A stretch of 64,000 bases of DNA from Ruminococcus flavefaciens (GCA_023667045.1 JAMPAU010000006.1:1-64000), one strand, 5' to 3'. Shown: positions 1 to 9,366, counted from the first letter of the stretch. Made by a program: numbers and translations. The notes: generated by a model not told the origin, from the sequence alone.

Positions 1-13
1 TGAAAAAAACGAC

Positions 14-43
14 AAAAAAATCCGGCATACACTGTACGCCGGA
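14..43 (-). terminator. intrinsic terminator of the REC-kinase gene
   Basis: On the minus strand a stem of TCCGGC paired with GCCGGA is followed by seven T residues. It lies directly downstream of the minus-strand REC-kinase gene and would end the transcript of the first three genes. Confidence 0.75.
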
Positions 44-57
44 GGGTATTTTTATTA

Positions 58-1131
58 TTAATTTATGAATATAAGGGAAAATTCCGCTCCCTTGCCTGTT
101 TCGCCGTAAGCCTTTACCTCGCCGTTATGACGTTTCATGATACGGCTGACAAGTGCCAGTCCCACACCGCTACCCTCAAATTCTTCTTCTGAGTGAAGTC
201 GCTGAAAAACCTGAAAAAGCTTGTTTGCGTAAGCCATGTCAAAGCCCGAACCGTTGTCTTTGATTTTGATAATCCTGTTATTCTGAGTTACATGACCGCT
301 TACTTCTATAACAGCCTTTTCTTTTTTGGACGTGTACTTTATGGCGTTTGCAAGCAGATTTTTCACAACCGCCTGTAGCAGTACGGGGTCGCCTTTTACT
401 TCGGGCAGGTCTCCGCACCTAAATTCTATATTGCGGTCTGGTGAAAGTTCGTGAAGTTCACTGAAAGTCGTCTGTATAATTTCCTTTATGTTTACCATAG
501 TCATGCGTGGAGTTATGTTGCACATCTTAGAAAATTCAAAGAGCCTTTCAATCATGGTTTTTGTCTGAGTGGACTTTGAGATAATCATATTCATTATATT
601 TGAGATGTCGTCATTCTGAATATCGTTGAGTTCCTGAGAGAGCATTTCAATGAGCATATTTATTATATTGAAAGGTGCTTTTAGGTCGTGTGAGACTGCC
701 GAGCAGAAAAGATTAAGCTCATTATTAGCGGCGGCGAGTTCTTTCTGCTGTGTGGAAATCTGAAGATGAGTTCTGACACGGGCGAGATATTCCTCTTTTA
801 TAAAAGGCTTTTTCACATAGTCACAGCAACCGAGAGCAAATCCCTGCTGAATAGTTTCCGGACTTGTTTCAGCGGTAAGAAAAATAACCGGTATATCTCT
901 GGTGCGGGCGTTTTCTTTCAGCATTCTGCACAGCGTGAGACCGTCAATATCGTCCATCTGAATATCGAGTAGAATAAGGTCGGGGATTTTCTTTTCAAGA
1001 AATTTAAAGGTTGCCTTACCGCTTGTTGTCGCAAATACCCTGTACCCCTCAGCTCTGAGGATAGTTCCGGAGTAAGCTATGTGGTCGGGCATATCGTCCA
1101 CCACAAGTATTTCCGCATAATTAATAGTCAT
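58..1131 (-). CDS. cytosolic hybrid protein: receiver domain followed by histidine kinase
   Basis: The 357-residue protein starts with a CheY-type receiver (about residues 6-120) with the phospho-acceptor Asp in the motif LILLDIQMDDIDG. A HisKA segment follows, with the phospho-accepting His in SHDLKAPFN, then a HATPase_c domain with the N box NLLANAIKYTS and the G boxes DNGSGF and GSGVGLAL. There is no membrane segment or signal peptide, so it is cytosolic and probably takes its signal through the receiver. It is the last gene of a run of three on this strand, 12 bases after the AraC-type regulator, and likely belongs to the same phosphorelay. Domain assignment is certain; partner and signal are unknown. 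Confidence 0.93.
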   Translation of the reverse strand: MTINYAEILVVDDMPDHIAYSGTILRAEGYRVFATTSGKATFKFLEKKIPDLILLDIQMDDIDGLTLCRMLKENARTRDIPVIFLTAETSPETIQQGFALGCCDYVKKPFIKEEYLARVRTHLQISTQQKELAAANNELNLFCSAVSHDLKAPFNIINMLIEMLSQELNDIQNDDISNIMNMIISKSTQTKTMIERLFEFSKMCNITPRMTMVNIKEIIQTTFSELHELSPDRNIEFRCGDLPEVKGDPVLLQAVVKNLLANAIKYTSKKEKAVIEVSGHVTQNNRIIKIKDNGSGFDMAYANKLFQVFQRLHSEEEFEGSGVGLALVSRIMKRHNGEVKAYGETGKGAEFSLIFIN

Positions 1132-1143
1132 TTGTTTTTCTCC

Positions 1144-1914
1144 TTAACGTCCGTCAAGCCTTGCCTTGAAACGTGATGGTGTTTCTCCGGTTATTTCCTT
1201 GAAAATCTTTGTGAAGTAGTCCACAGAGGAATAACCCAATATGTCGCTTATCTCATAAGCCTTATAATTTCCGGTACGAAGCAATTTTATAGCATATGCC
1301 ACTTTTATTCTTGAATATACTTCATTAAAGGTCATATTGAAGTGCTTTTTGAAGATTTTTCCAAAATAGTCCTTGCTGTAACTGTGAACTTCCGCAACAT
1401 CGTCTATAGTAAAAATCTGCCCGAAATGTTCAGAAAAATACAAAGCTGTCTGATGTACAAATGGGCTTGAATCTGGGTCGATTTCAAGCTGACGGAAAAC
1501 TTCCGCTACTGATTCGTCGATTTTTTCAGTTTCAGCATTTTCCTCTATGTGAGTTTTTAGGCGGTTAAGAACTCCGGCAAGTTTTTTTTCGTCCACAGGT
1601 TTGAGCAGGTAATCAAAAGCCCCTAAGATAAGCCCCTGACGTGCGTATTCAAACTCATCATACGAACTGGCGAAAATAACCGGAATCTTGTTATCGCTTT
1701 CCGACAGCTTGCGGAGCATTTCTATTCCGTCAACAAAGGGCATTCTTATATCCGTGAATATAAGGTCGAAAGTTTCTTTTTTAAGAATTTCGAGAGCGTC
1801 CTTGCCGTTGCTTGCCTGTTTTGCGATAGTAAAACCGCATTCAGTCCATGTTTTCATTTTTGAGTAAATAAACCTTAGTGTTGAGTCGTCCTCAACCAGA
1901 AGTACGTTGTACAT
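1144..1914 (-). CDS. response regulator with AraC-type DNA-binding domain
   Basis: I place the start at the ATG preceding YNVLLVEDD because a GGAGG-type ribosome site lies just upstream; a longer open frame exists but adds an unlikely N-terminus. The 256-residue protein has a receiver domain (Asp in LIFTDIRMPFVDG, Lys in YLLKPVDEKK) and a C-terminal pair of helix-turn-helix motifs of the AraC family (about residues 150-250, including SSVDYFTKIFKEITGETPSRF). This YesN-like architecture usually regulates nearby transport or surface genes. Its first 23 bases overlap the end of the upstream REC-HPt gene, which suggests translational coupling. The target genes are not evident from the sequence. 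Confidence 0.92.
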   Translation of the reverse strand: MYNVLLVEDDSTLRFIYSKMKTWTECGFTIAKQASNGKDALEILKKETFDLIFTDIRMPFVDGIEMLRKLSESDNKIPVIFASSYDEFEYARQGLILGAFDYLLKPVDEKKLAGVLNRLKTHIEENAETEKIDESVAEVFRQLEIDPDSSPFVHQTALYFSEHFGQIFTIDDVAEVHSYSKDYFGKIFKKHFNMTFNEVYSRIKVAYAIKLLRTGNYKAYEISDILGYSSVDYFTKIFKEITGETPSRFKARLDGR

Positions 1915-2843
1915 AAAATCCCTCCATATTTTCAGAAATCCACAGAAAATCGTAAGCCATGACAGCTTTTTCGAGCTTTTCAAAGGCTGTATTTTCCATG
2001 TTTTCAGAAAAAGTCTGTTTGTTTTCTGTGAATATATCTACCGCCGATATGTCAAATTCCGTACACAGTTCAAAAAATTCGCTCCATATTTCCGCAAAGC
2101 TCTCTCTCACGGGAACAGCACGGCTTGTTTCGGCAGTAAGGCATGATTTAAGTTCTTTGATTGTCTTATCCCATATTTCTTCAAAAGTATCAAAGCTGTC
2201 GGGATAGTCCTTTTTGAGTTCACTGCTCATACGGCAGGAAATATTGTAAAGTTTTTTGCAGAAAAGATTTCCGGAAATACCTATTATATTGTGGAGTATC
2301 TCACGGGCAGGGAGATACTTTCCGGAAAATATGTACTTTCCGAGTGTTTCGCAGTCTTTTTCGTGGGCGGAAATAAACTGCTTTATCAGTCTCTGCACAG
2401 CGTCAGCATCATTGAAGACAGCATACAGTGAATCATAGTCAAAATATTTGTCATAATCCTTGTTTTCTCCGGTGATGTTGTTTATGCTTATGTAGTTCTG
2501 GAGAAGTTGCTGTAGTTCGTCCGGCTGTATAGGTTTGGAAAGATAGCCGTCAAGACCGTATTCGGCTATTTGTTTTTCCACTTCGGAAATATCATCGGCA
2601 GTGAGTGCTATAATCGGCACAGTTTTATTGAATTTCCTTATAATGCGTGTAGCCTCGTAGCCGTTCATTTCGGGCATATGAATATCCATGAATATCATGA
2701 AGAAGTCGTGCTTTTCAGCCATGCTTACGGCTTCCACACCGCTAGAGGCAGTGGCAACATCTATGCCGTAGCCTTCAATCATCATTTTTTGGATTTCCAT
2801 ATTTATTTCATTATCATCAACAAGTAAAATTTCTATTTTTCAT
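1892..2843 (-). CDS. receiver-HPt phosphorelay protein with a frameshifted start
   Basis: The intact frame begins at an internal ATG (2800) and encodes 302 residues: a receiver that lacks its first strand (Asp in FMDIHMPEMNG, Lys in YLSKPIQP), then an HPt-like helical region whose motif LHNIIGISGNL keeps the phospho-accepting His. The missing start of the receiver is present in DNA: reading upstream in frame gives KIEILLVDDNEIN, a perfect receiver N-terminus, but the codon before it is a stop. The only well-placed ATG (2841-2843, after GGAG) is one base out of frame; removing one A from its run of five would join it. So the gene has either a one-base insertion at codon 2-3, an assembly error, or an unusual start. 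It overlaps the AraC-type regulator downstream. Confidence 0.8.
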
Positions 2844-2868
2844 CAGCTCCGTTCATATTATACTATTA

Positions 2869-2896
2869 ATTATACTTGTTCAGACGATTTTGTCAA
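2869..2896 (-). promoter_or_regulatory. promoter of the REC-HPt/AraC/REC-kinase operon
   Basis: On the minus strand TTGACA is followed after 16 bases by TATAAT, upstream of the three-gene operon. It is divergent from the promoter of the membrane hybrid kinase. Confidence 0.7.
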
Positions 2897-2918
2897 GAGA
2901 TTTATTTTCAGAAAATAC

Positions 2919-2947
2919 TTGAAAAATATATCTGAATACATTATAAT
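2919..2947 (+). promoter_or_regulatory. promoter of the membrane hybrid kinase
   Basis: TTGAAA, 17 bases, then TATAAT, ending 36 bases before the ATG of the hybrid kinase gene. Confidence 0.7.
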
Positions 2948-2983
2948 ATAATAAGAAAATTTTTTTAAGTTGAGGCGAACTTT

Positions 2984-5518
2984 ATGAAAAAAAAATTATT
3001 TGGTCTTTTATTTATTCTTGTCGGGTTTTTGGTAATAATATTTTCAGCGTTGACAGCATTCAATCATATGAATAATAAAGTAAAGAAACTTAATCAGGAT
3101 ACTGTACAGAAGATAAGCTATACATATCTTTCGGCATTGAGTTCTGAAACAGTAAACCATTCACGGACTTATTTCAGCAGTCGTTTTGATAATCTTGACC
3201 AGATGATAGACGCTGTACTTGATATGAAAATAGACCCCGACAATGCAAAGCAGTATATACAGAATGAACTTAAAAACGATTCAACGTATGTTGCACTGCT
3301 TACTGAAGACGGCGAAAGGGTTAATCTCAGCGGAGACAGCGGATTTCACCCTTTTGATGACGAATCCTTTGAAACGGCTTTTAATCTTCAGCAGGATAAA
3401 CTGATACTCTCTGTAAACAGTGCCAACGAAAGAATGATTGAGGTTATTAAGTTTAGGGATTTTTCACTGGGCAATGACAAATATTGTGGCATAATATGCG
3501 GTATACACCCCGACAGACTTAATACTGTCCTTAGTCTTTTCTATTCTGAAGATATGGTTTATTCATTTGTTGTACGTAAAAAAGACGGCGAATTTGTCAT
3601 ACAGAACGAAAACGCCAACAGAGACAATTATTATGACCGTATCATAACAAAATACGAACACTACAACGGCATGACCCCCGAAAAATACATTGAGCAGATT
3701 AGTTCAGCCATGCAGAAAGGCGAAAATTACAGCACTGCTTTTGTTATAGACGGCGACCTGCGTATGCTGTATGCCCGACAGTTTGCCTATTCCGACTGGT
3801 ATCTGCTTACTTTTATGAGCTACAGCGAAATGGATAATATCCTTGATGAAAACAACAAGGCTATAAGTAATGTATTCAATAGGTGCTTTATTGTGCTGTT
3901 TTTTGTATTCCTTGTGGTATTTCTTAGCTATGCTATATATTCCTACATACAGCTTAAAAAACACAACGAACTTAAAAACGAGGCAGTTTCTGCTAATATG
4001 GCAAAGAGCGAGTTTCTTTCAAATATGAGCCACGATATACGCACTCCTATGAACGTAATTATAGGCATGACCGATATTGCACGCACAAATATTAATGACA
4101 GGGAAAAAGTAGATGAGTGTCTCGCCAAAATAACACGTTCAAGCCGTCATCTTCTTTCGCTTATAAATGACGTTCTTGATATGTCGAAAATAGAAAGCGG
4201 TAAAATGACTCTCTCAGTAGTGCAGATATCTTTCCGTGAAAATATCAATAATATCGTTACTATAGTACAGCCACAGATTAACAGCAAACATCAGAGCTTT
4301 GATGTATATATAAAGAATATCATATCTGAAAATGTCTACTGTGATAGTCTCCGTCTCAATCAGATACTGATAAATCTTCTGTCAAATGCCATGAAGTACA
4401 CTCAGTGCGAGGGCGAAATATCTCTTACTCTTTCACAGGAAGAATCCCCTAAGGGCGACGACTATGTAAGAAACCACATATACGTTAAAGACAACGGCAT
4501 AGGCATGACCGAAGAATTTACAAAGGTTATCTTTGACAGCTTTGTGCGTGAGGATAAAAGACGTGTTACCAAAGAAGAAGGTACTGGTTTAGGTATGTCG
4601 ATAACCAAGCACATTATTGACATAATGGGCGGTAGCATTGAAGTGAAAAGCAAGATTAACGAGGGTAGCGAATTTCACGTTATACTTGACCTAAAAAAAG
4701 GCGATACTGATATTGAAGACATGAATCTTAATGGCATAAAAGTACTGGTGGCAGACGATGACGAAGAACTCTGCAACAGCGTTATGCAGTCGCTGAAAGA
4801 AATCGGCACAGAGGCAGATTATGTTACAAGCGGTACTCGTGCAATAGAAATGATAAAGGAAAAACCGGAAAAGTATGATGTTATTCTTGTTGACTGGCGT
4901 ATGCCGGAAATGAACGGCGTTGAAACTGCAAAGAAAATCCGTGAATATACAAAAAATAATATTCCGGTAATACTCATATCGGCTTACGACTGGAGCGAAA
5001 TAGAAGCAGAGGCGAGAGCTGTCGGCATAAACGGCTTTATCTCTAAACCGCTTTTCAAGTCGACTCTTTTCTATGGAATAAAGCAGTATACGGACAGCAA
5101 CTTCATTGAAGAACCCGAAAGCAGTTCGTTTGAGTTCAGCGGTGGAAAGATTCTTCTTGCGGAAGACAACGAACTTAACAGTGAGATTGCTACCGATATT
5201 CTCACAGAGGCAGGCTTTGAAGTTGAATGGGCTGAAAACGGAAGAATATGCGTTGAAAAATTCAAATTTTCTGAGGTCGGCACTTATTGTGCGGTTCTTA
5301 TGGATATACGTATGCCGGTTATGGACGGCTATGAGGCAACCAGAAAAATACGTGCAATGGAAAGAAAAGATTCGGATATTCCGATAATTGCAATGACCGC
5401 CGACGCATTCGCTGAAGATGTGGCAAAGGCTACAGAGGCAGGCATGAACGGTCATGTCGCTAAACCTATTGATGTAAATTCACTTTTCTATATTCTCAAA
5501 AAAGAACTCGACAAATAA
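2984..5518 (+). CDS. membrane hybrid sensor kinase with two C-terminal receivers
   Basis: The 844-residue protein has a transmembrane helix at about residues 5-27, an extracytoplasmic sensor region of about 270 residues (size and position fit a Cache/PAS-like sensor), and a second helix at about 300-321. HisKA follows with His350 in SHDIRTPMN, then HATPase_c (NLLSNAMKYT, DNGIGMT, GTGLGMSIT). Two receivers follow, with Asp637 in LVDWRMPEMNG and Asp774 in LMDIRMPVMDG. A terminal HPt, expected in such kinases, is missing; a separate HPt protein is encoded just downstream on the other strand and a REC-HPt protein upstream, so phosphate is probably relayed through those. It is transcribed alone, divergent from the three-gene operon. 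The ligand is unknown. Confidence 0.94.
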   Translation: MKKKLFGLLFILVGFLVIIFSALTAFNHMNNKVKKLNQDTVQKISYTYLSALSSETVNHSRTYFSSRFDNLDQMIDAVLDMKIDPDNAKQYIQNELKNDSTYVALLTEDGERVNLSGDSGFHPFDDESFETAFNLQQDKLILSVNSANERMIEVIKFRDFSLGNDKYCGIICGIHPDRLNTVLSLFYSEDMVYSFVVRKKDGEFVIQNENANRDNYYDRIITKYEHYNGMTPEKYIEQISSAMQKGENYSTAFVIDGDLRMLYARQFAYSDWYLLTFMSYSEMDNILDENNKAISNVFNRCFIVLFFVFLVVFLSYAIYSYIQLKKHNELKNEAVSANMAKSEFLSNMSHDIRTPMNVIIGMTDIARTNINDREKVDECLAKITRSSRHLLSLINDVLDMSKIESGKMTLSVVQISFRENINNIVTIVQPQINSKHQSFDVYIKNIISENVYCDSLRLNQILINLLSNAMKYTQCEGEISLTLSQEESPKGDDYVRNHIYVKDNGIGMTEEFTKVIFDSFVREDKRRVTKEEGTGLGMSITKHIIDIMGGSIEVKSKINEGSEFHVILDLKKGDTDIEDMNLNGIKVLVADDDEELCNSVMQSLKEIGTEADYVTSGTRAIEMIKEKPEKYDVILVDWRMPEMNGVETAKKIREYTKNNIPVILISAYDWSEIEAEARAVGINGFISKPLFKSTLFYGIKQYTDSNFIEEPESSSFEFSGGKILLAEDNELNSEIATDILTEAGFEVEWAENGRICVEKFKFSEVGTYCAVLMDIRMPVMDGYEATRKIRAMERKDSDIPIIAMTADAFAEDVAKATEAGMNGHVAKPIDVNSLFYILKKELDK

Positions 5519-5523
5519 TAACA

Positions 5524-5558
5524 AAACGGTACGGGAAAATATTCCTGTACCGTTTTTT
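5524..5558. terminator. bidirectional terminator between hybrid kinase and HPt genes
   Basis: The arms ACGGTACGGG and CCTGTACCGT are flanked by A residues on one side and six T residues on the other. It can serve the converging kinase and HPt genes. Confidence 0.8.
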
Positions 5559-5561
5559 CTG

Positions 5562-5921
5562 TTACTGTTCAGCCTTGAAAGTCATTATTGCATTGACTGT
5601 TGCCGTATAGTCTTCACGGACTTTTTTGGCAAGTTCTGAAACAAGTGCCATGTCGGGATTTTCGCTTCTCAGTGCCTCTGTAATGAGGTGGCTTGGTTCG
5701 TAAAGTCTGCTGAGTGATAAATTCTGACAAACGCCTTTCAGAGTATGGGCCGCCATAAAAGCCGATTTATAATCATTATTTTCAATAGCGGTCATAAGCT
5801 GGTCAAAACTCTTATCGTCAAGAAATTTAAAAATAAATTTTATAACCATTGATTCACGTGGAAGTCTTTTCATCACTTCATTGTAATCGCCGATTATGCT
5901 GTAGCATTCCTGTAAAGTCAA
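5562..5921 (-). CDS. stand-alone HPt phosphotransfer protein
   Basis: This 119-residue protein is a single helical HPt domain. The phospho-accepting His lies in AAHTLKGVCQNLSL, matching the family motif HTLKG with the following N-L. HPt proteins shuttle phosphate between receivers. It sits directly downstream of the REC-HD-GYP gene on the same strand (22 bases apart), so both are probably made together, and it faces the hybrid kinase that lacks an HPt of its own. The likely route is hybrid kinase to HPt to the HD-GYP receiver. The route is inference; the domain call is secure. Confidence 0.9.
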   Translation of the reverse strand: MTLQECYSIIGDYNEVMKRLPRESMVIKFIFKFLDDKSFDQLMTAIENNDYKSAFMAAHTLKGVCQNLSLSRLYEPSHLITEALRSENPDMALVSELAKKVREDYTATVNAIMTFKAEQ

Positions 5922-5942
5922 TATTCCTGTTCTCCTTTCGTA

Positions 5943-7460
5943 TTAATTAAATTTCGCTAAATGCGAAACTTTTCCGATAACTCCGGTATATTCCGGACTG
6001 TTGTTTTCCCACAGAGTGCGGACAGTTATTTTTCCGCACATCTGACCGTCAGCGGTATCAAAGACAATATCGCCTTCGGCTTCGGGATTCTGTGGAGTAA
6101 GGGATTTAAGTTTTTCCTTGAAATCAATGACAGATTTATTATTCATTATGCACCTGTCTTTTCCACCAAAATTCAGAACGGTTCTTTTACTGCCGATAAG
6201 CAAAGCACCCCATTCGGAAATAACCGCAACAGAAGTACGGCGGTCGTAATCGAAACGCATTTCTTCTGCTTTCATAGCGAAAAACCTTGATTTTTCACGT
6301 TCTTTTTCTATCTGAACGAGAGGGTTTATAAGGTCGTCTGTTTCATCGCACTGTATAAGTTCGTCAACGATACTTTTAAGCTGTATCTCCTGAAATTTTT
6401 CAGCGGAATGTATAGTGAGTTCCTTTATAATATCGGCGTGGCTTTCCATAAGACATTCCAGAAGCAGAGGGCTGAACTGTCCGCACTCGCCGTTTATAAT
6501 CATCTGAAAAGCCTTGTCATGAGAAAAAGCCTTTTTGTAACAGCGTTCACTGGTGAGAGCGTCATAAACGTCAGCCAGAGCCACTATCTGTGCGGATATA
6601 GGTATTTCCTCGCCTTTGAGACCGTCGGGATAGCCTTTTCCGTCGTATCTTTCATGATGCCAACGGCATATCTCACGGGCGACTTTTACAAGGGGGTCGT
6701 CCTTGTATATCGGGATTTCCTCCAAAAGAGAAGCACCCACAGTGGTGTGAGTTTTCATTATGTCAAATTCTTCCGGAGTAAGACGTGCGGGTTTGTTGAG
6801 TATGGCACTGGGAATACTTATCTTGCCTATATCGTGCAGTGCTGAGGCTATAGTGATGAGCGACATATCTTTCTGAGTGAGCTTGTACCTGTCGGTTTTT
6901 TCAGTGAGCTTGCGGAGCAGGAGGTTTGTTATTGAAAAGATATTCAGTACGTGCATACCGCTTTCACCGTTTCGGAACTCAACAATATGGCTGAGGATAT
7001 TAACCATCATGCTGTTGTTTTTTTCCTTTTCATAAACCTGCTCGGTGATTATGCCAATGAGTTTCTTATGTTTTGCGTGCAGTGCAAGGGTATTGGTTAC
7101 ACGCCTGCGGACTACCGCCACATTGAAAGGTCTGCTGATATAGTCGGTAACGCCCATTTCATAGGCACGCTCAATGCATGAATCGTCATTTTCGGCAGAA
7201 ATCATAATAACCGGAACATCGTTTATTATGCCGTTTTCGTTCATCACTGTGAGTACTTCAAAGCCGTCTGCTTCGGGCATTATTATGTCAAGTAGCATAA
7301 GGTCTATTGAAGTGCCGTATTCCTGAATCATGCGTATTGCCTGAAGACCGTCAACCGCCTCGATTATGTCAAATTCATTCTGTAGCATATCAATCAGAAT
7401 TTCCCTGTTCATAGTGGAATCATCAACAATTAAAATTTTCTGTCTGGATTTTTCGTGCAT
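5943..7460 (-). CDS. receiver-HD-GYP cyclic-di-GMP phosphodiesterase
   Basis: Three ATG codons lie close together at the start; I choose the one giving MHEKSRQKILIVDD because AAGGA is nine bases before it, whereas the first ATG abuts that site. The 505-residue protein has a receiver (Asp in LMLLDIIMPEADGF), an HD-GYP domain at about residues 165-345 with HDIGKISIP, the HHERYDGKGYPDGLKG signature and the metal-binding tail ALADVYDAL, and a C-terminal PAS-like region of about 100 residues. HD-GYP domains hydrolyse cyclic di-GMP. Phosphorylation of the receiver, probably via the neighbouring HPt protein, should control this activity. All catalytic motifs are present. Confidence 0.93.
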   Translation of the reverse strand: MHEKSRQKILIVDDSTMNREILIDMLQNEFDIIEAVDGLQAIRMIQEYGTSIDLMLLDIIMPEADGFEVLTVMNENGIINDVPVIMISAENDDSCIERAYEMGVTDYISRPFNVAVVRRRVTNTLALHAKHKKLIGIITEQVYEKEKNNSMMVNILSHIVEFRNGESGMHVLNIFSITNLLLRKLTEKTDRYKLTQKDMSLITIASALHDIGKISIPSAILNKPARLTPEEFDIMKTHTTVGASLLEEIPIYKDDPLVKVAREICRWHHERYDGKGYPDGLKGEEIPISAQIVALADVYDALTSERCYKKAFSHDKAFQMIINGECGQFSPLLLECLMESHADIIKELTIHSAEKFQEIQLKSIVDELIQCDETDDLINPLVQIEKEREKSRFFAMKAEEMRFDYDRRTSVAVISEWGALLIGSKRTVLNFGGKDRCIMNNKSVIDFKEKLKSLTPQNPEAEGDIVFDTADGQMCGKITVRTLWENNSPEYTGVIGKVSHLAKFN

Positions 7461-7504
7461 ATACATCATTCCTTTTTTATATACCAGAATACTTCATTTA
7501 TATA

Positions 7505-7533
7505 ATTGTAACACATATCCGTTTTTTTTTCAA
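7505..7533 (-). promoter_or_regulatory. promoter of the HD-GYP/HPt operon
   Basis: On the minus strand TTGAAA and TACAAT are separated by 17 bases, about 45 bases upstream of the HD-GYP start codon. Confidence 0.6.
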
Positions 7534-7564
7534 TATATTTTTAATAATTTTTTTAATGTACGAA

Positions 7565-8059
7565 TCAGACAAACATATAGACAGTTTCGGCATTGAGATT
7601 CATCATAGTAAAGGCGTTTATTCCGGCGGTTTTTATTTTCCGGCGTGGAAATACAGAAAATTCCATATCACAGGTCTTTTTATCGGCATAAAAATTTATA
7701 ATCCCTACAGAACGTATTTTATATTTGTAACGCAGGTCTTTTATGAAATTCGCCCACCTGTCAGCGTCCGCAAGGTAATTTTCGTTTGTTTCGGTTATAG
7801 TCCTGTAGTATGTATCAAAGCCCCATACTTGTATGCATTCTTCCATATCCGTGTAAAGACTGAGGAGTTGTTTATAGCGACCGATTCCGGTATTTCTTAT
7901 ACCTTCATACAGGTCGTAAAAGCGTTCATTTTTTCTGAGGGACTTGTCAAGAGACGGATTCTTCACAGGCACAAGCTGAAAACCATATTTCCGGCGTATA
8001 TCATCAAGAATATTTTCTGTAACTCCTGCCGGAATAATCACTCCTATGCGGTTGCTCAT
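7565..8059 (-). CDS. protein of unknown function, 164 residues
   Basis: I do not recognise this family. The start is the ATG before SNRIGVIIPAG, which has AAAGGAA eight bases upstream; a longer frame adds six residues without a better site. The protein is soluble, with no signal peptide or membrane helix, rich in aromatic and charged residues, and ends in a short hydrophobic stretch (AETVYMFV). It has its own promoter and sits between the HD-GYP operon and sbcD, transcribed toward the former. Its real coding nature is supported by the ribosome site, the promoter and the codon use. A regulatory or stress role cannot be argued from the sequence. Confidence 0.75.
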   Translation of the reverse strand: MSNRIGVIIPAGVTENILDDIRRKYGFQLVPVKNPSLDKSLRKNERFYDLYEGIRNTGIGRYKQLLSLYTDMEECIQVWGFDTYYRTITETNENYLADADRWANFIKDLRYKYKIRSVGIINFYADKKTCDMEFSVFPRRKIKTAGINAFTMMNLNAETVYMFV

Positions 8060-8093
8060 TATGTAAGTTCCTTTCATAAAGATTTATAGCTGT

Positions 8094-8122
8094 ATTATAG
8101 CATATTGTTAAATAAAAGTCAA
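8094..8122 (-). promoter_or_regulatory. promoter of the 164-residue protein gene
   Basis: Minus strand TTGACT, 17 bases, TATAAT; about 35 bases before the start codon. Confidence 0.65.
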
Positions 8123-8149
8123 TGTTGTTGTAAAAATATATGCAGATTA

Positions 8150-8178
8150 TTGACAATATCTGTATGTCATGGTATGAT
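8150..8178 (+). promoter_or_regulatory. promoter of sbcDC
   Basis: TTGACA, 17 bases, TATGAT; the -10 box lies 42 bases before the sbcD start codon. Confidence 0.65.
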
Positions 8179-8220
8179 AAATATATAAATTTTTATAAAA
8201 ATGAAAAGGAGTTTAAAAAA

Positions 8221-9366
8221 ATGAGAATAATGCATTTGTCTGATTTGCATATAGGTCTTAAATGGCTTAACCGCAGTATGATTGACGACCAGATATATAT
8301 ACTTAATCAGATTACAGAAATTATCAAAGAACATAAACCCGACGCTGTAGTTATTGCAGGGGATATTTACGACAAGGCTATACCGTCGGCTGAGGCTGTA
8401 AAGGTATTTGATAATTTTATTTCCGGACTTTCGGCAGAAGTCCCCGATACTGAAATAATGGTGATAAGCGGAAATCATGACAGTTCACAGCGTATTGATA
8501 TTTTCCGCAATATACTTGCCGGACATAAAATACATATGATTGGAAATCCCCCTGTGCGTCCGGAAGACCACATTGAAAAAGTAACTCTGCATGATTCTTA
8601 CGGAAACGTCAATTTTTATCTTCTGCCCTTTATAAAGCCCTCTGTGGTACGTCTTATCACAGGCATGGACAAGAACGGCAATCAGTTTTCATATAATAGT
8701 GCCGTACATATGATTATTGAGCGTGAAAATATAAATACAGAAGAAAGAAATGTAATAGTAAGCCACCAGTTTTATCTGCCGTGCGGAGCTTTTCCGGATA
8801 ACTTGGAGCGTATGGATTCTGAAAGAATAACGGTCGGCAATATCGACGTTGTTTATGCTGATGTACTGGAAAAGTTTGACTATTCGGCACTCGGACATAT
8901 ACATAAGCCCTCTCAAGTAGGAAATGAGTTTATCCGGTACTGCGGAACTCCTCTGGCGTGTTCAGTCAGCGAGGCAGGACAGCAGAAAGGCATCATAATG
9001 GCTGAACTCAATGAAAAGGGAAACGTAAAGACTTCTGTTATTCCTCTTGAACCTCTGCACAGGGTTCGTGTAATAAAAGGAACTCCGGCAGAAGTCATTG
9101 AGCAGGGCTGTGAAGATTATGTTAGTATTATTCTTACGGAAAAACCGGACAAAACCGACATCGGCAGAATAAGTGAAAAGTTTCCTAATCTGCTTGAAAT
9201 ACGCCGTAAGGAAACTCGAAAACCAAATAAAAAAGTAAGCTATTCGGCAGACAATACAATGTCGCCTTTTGAATTGTGTACGTTTTTTCTGAAAGATACC
9301 GACGAAGAAGAACAGAGAATATTACGTGACGTTATAAACAAAATACAGGAGGAGAGCGAAATATGA
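8221..9366 (+). CDS. sbcD: SbcD, nuclease subunit of the SbcCD complex
   Basis: The start is the ATG before RIMHLSDLHIG, with AAGGAG nine bases upstream; a longer open frame is rejected. The 381-residue protein is a calcineurin-like metallophosphoesterase with the five metal motifs in order: DLHIG, GDIYD, GNHD, the region around VSHQF, and GHIHKP. This matches Mre11/SbcD, which with SbcC cuts hairpins and protein-blocked DNA ends during repair and replication. Its last four bases overlap the start of sbcC, so the pair is translationally coupled. Length fits the family. Confidence 0.96.
   Translation: MRIMHLSDLHIGLKWLNRSMIDDQIYILNQITEIIKEHKPDAVVIAGDIYDKAIPSAEAVKVFDNFISGLSAEVPDTEIMVISGNHDSSQRIDIFRNILAGHKIHMIGNPPVRPEDHIEKVTLHDSYGNVNFYLLPFIKPSVVRLITGMDKNGNQFSYNSAVHMIIERENINTEERNVIVSHQFYLPCGAFPDNLERMDSERITVGNIDVVYADVLEKFDYSALGHIHKPSQVGNEFIRYCGTPLACSVSEAGQQKGIIMAELNEKGNVKTSVIPLEPLHRVRVIKGTPAEVIEQGCEDYVSIILTEKPDKTDIGRISEKFPNLLEIRRKETRKPNKKVSYSADNTMSPFELCTFFLKDTDEEEQRILRDVINKIQEESEI

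Noticed and set aside
4691-5455. Long minus-strand frame of 254 codons opposite the hybrid kinase
   Set aside because: It lies wholly inside a gene with clear receiver domains, has no ribosome site and encodes no recognisable domain.
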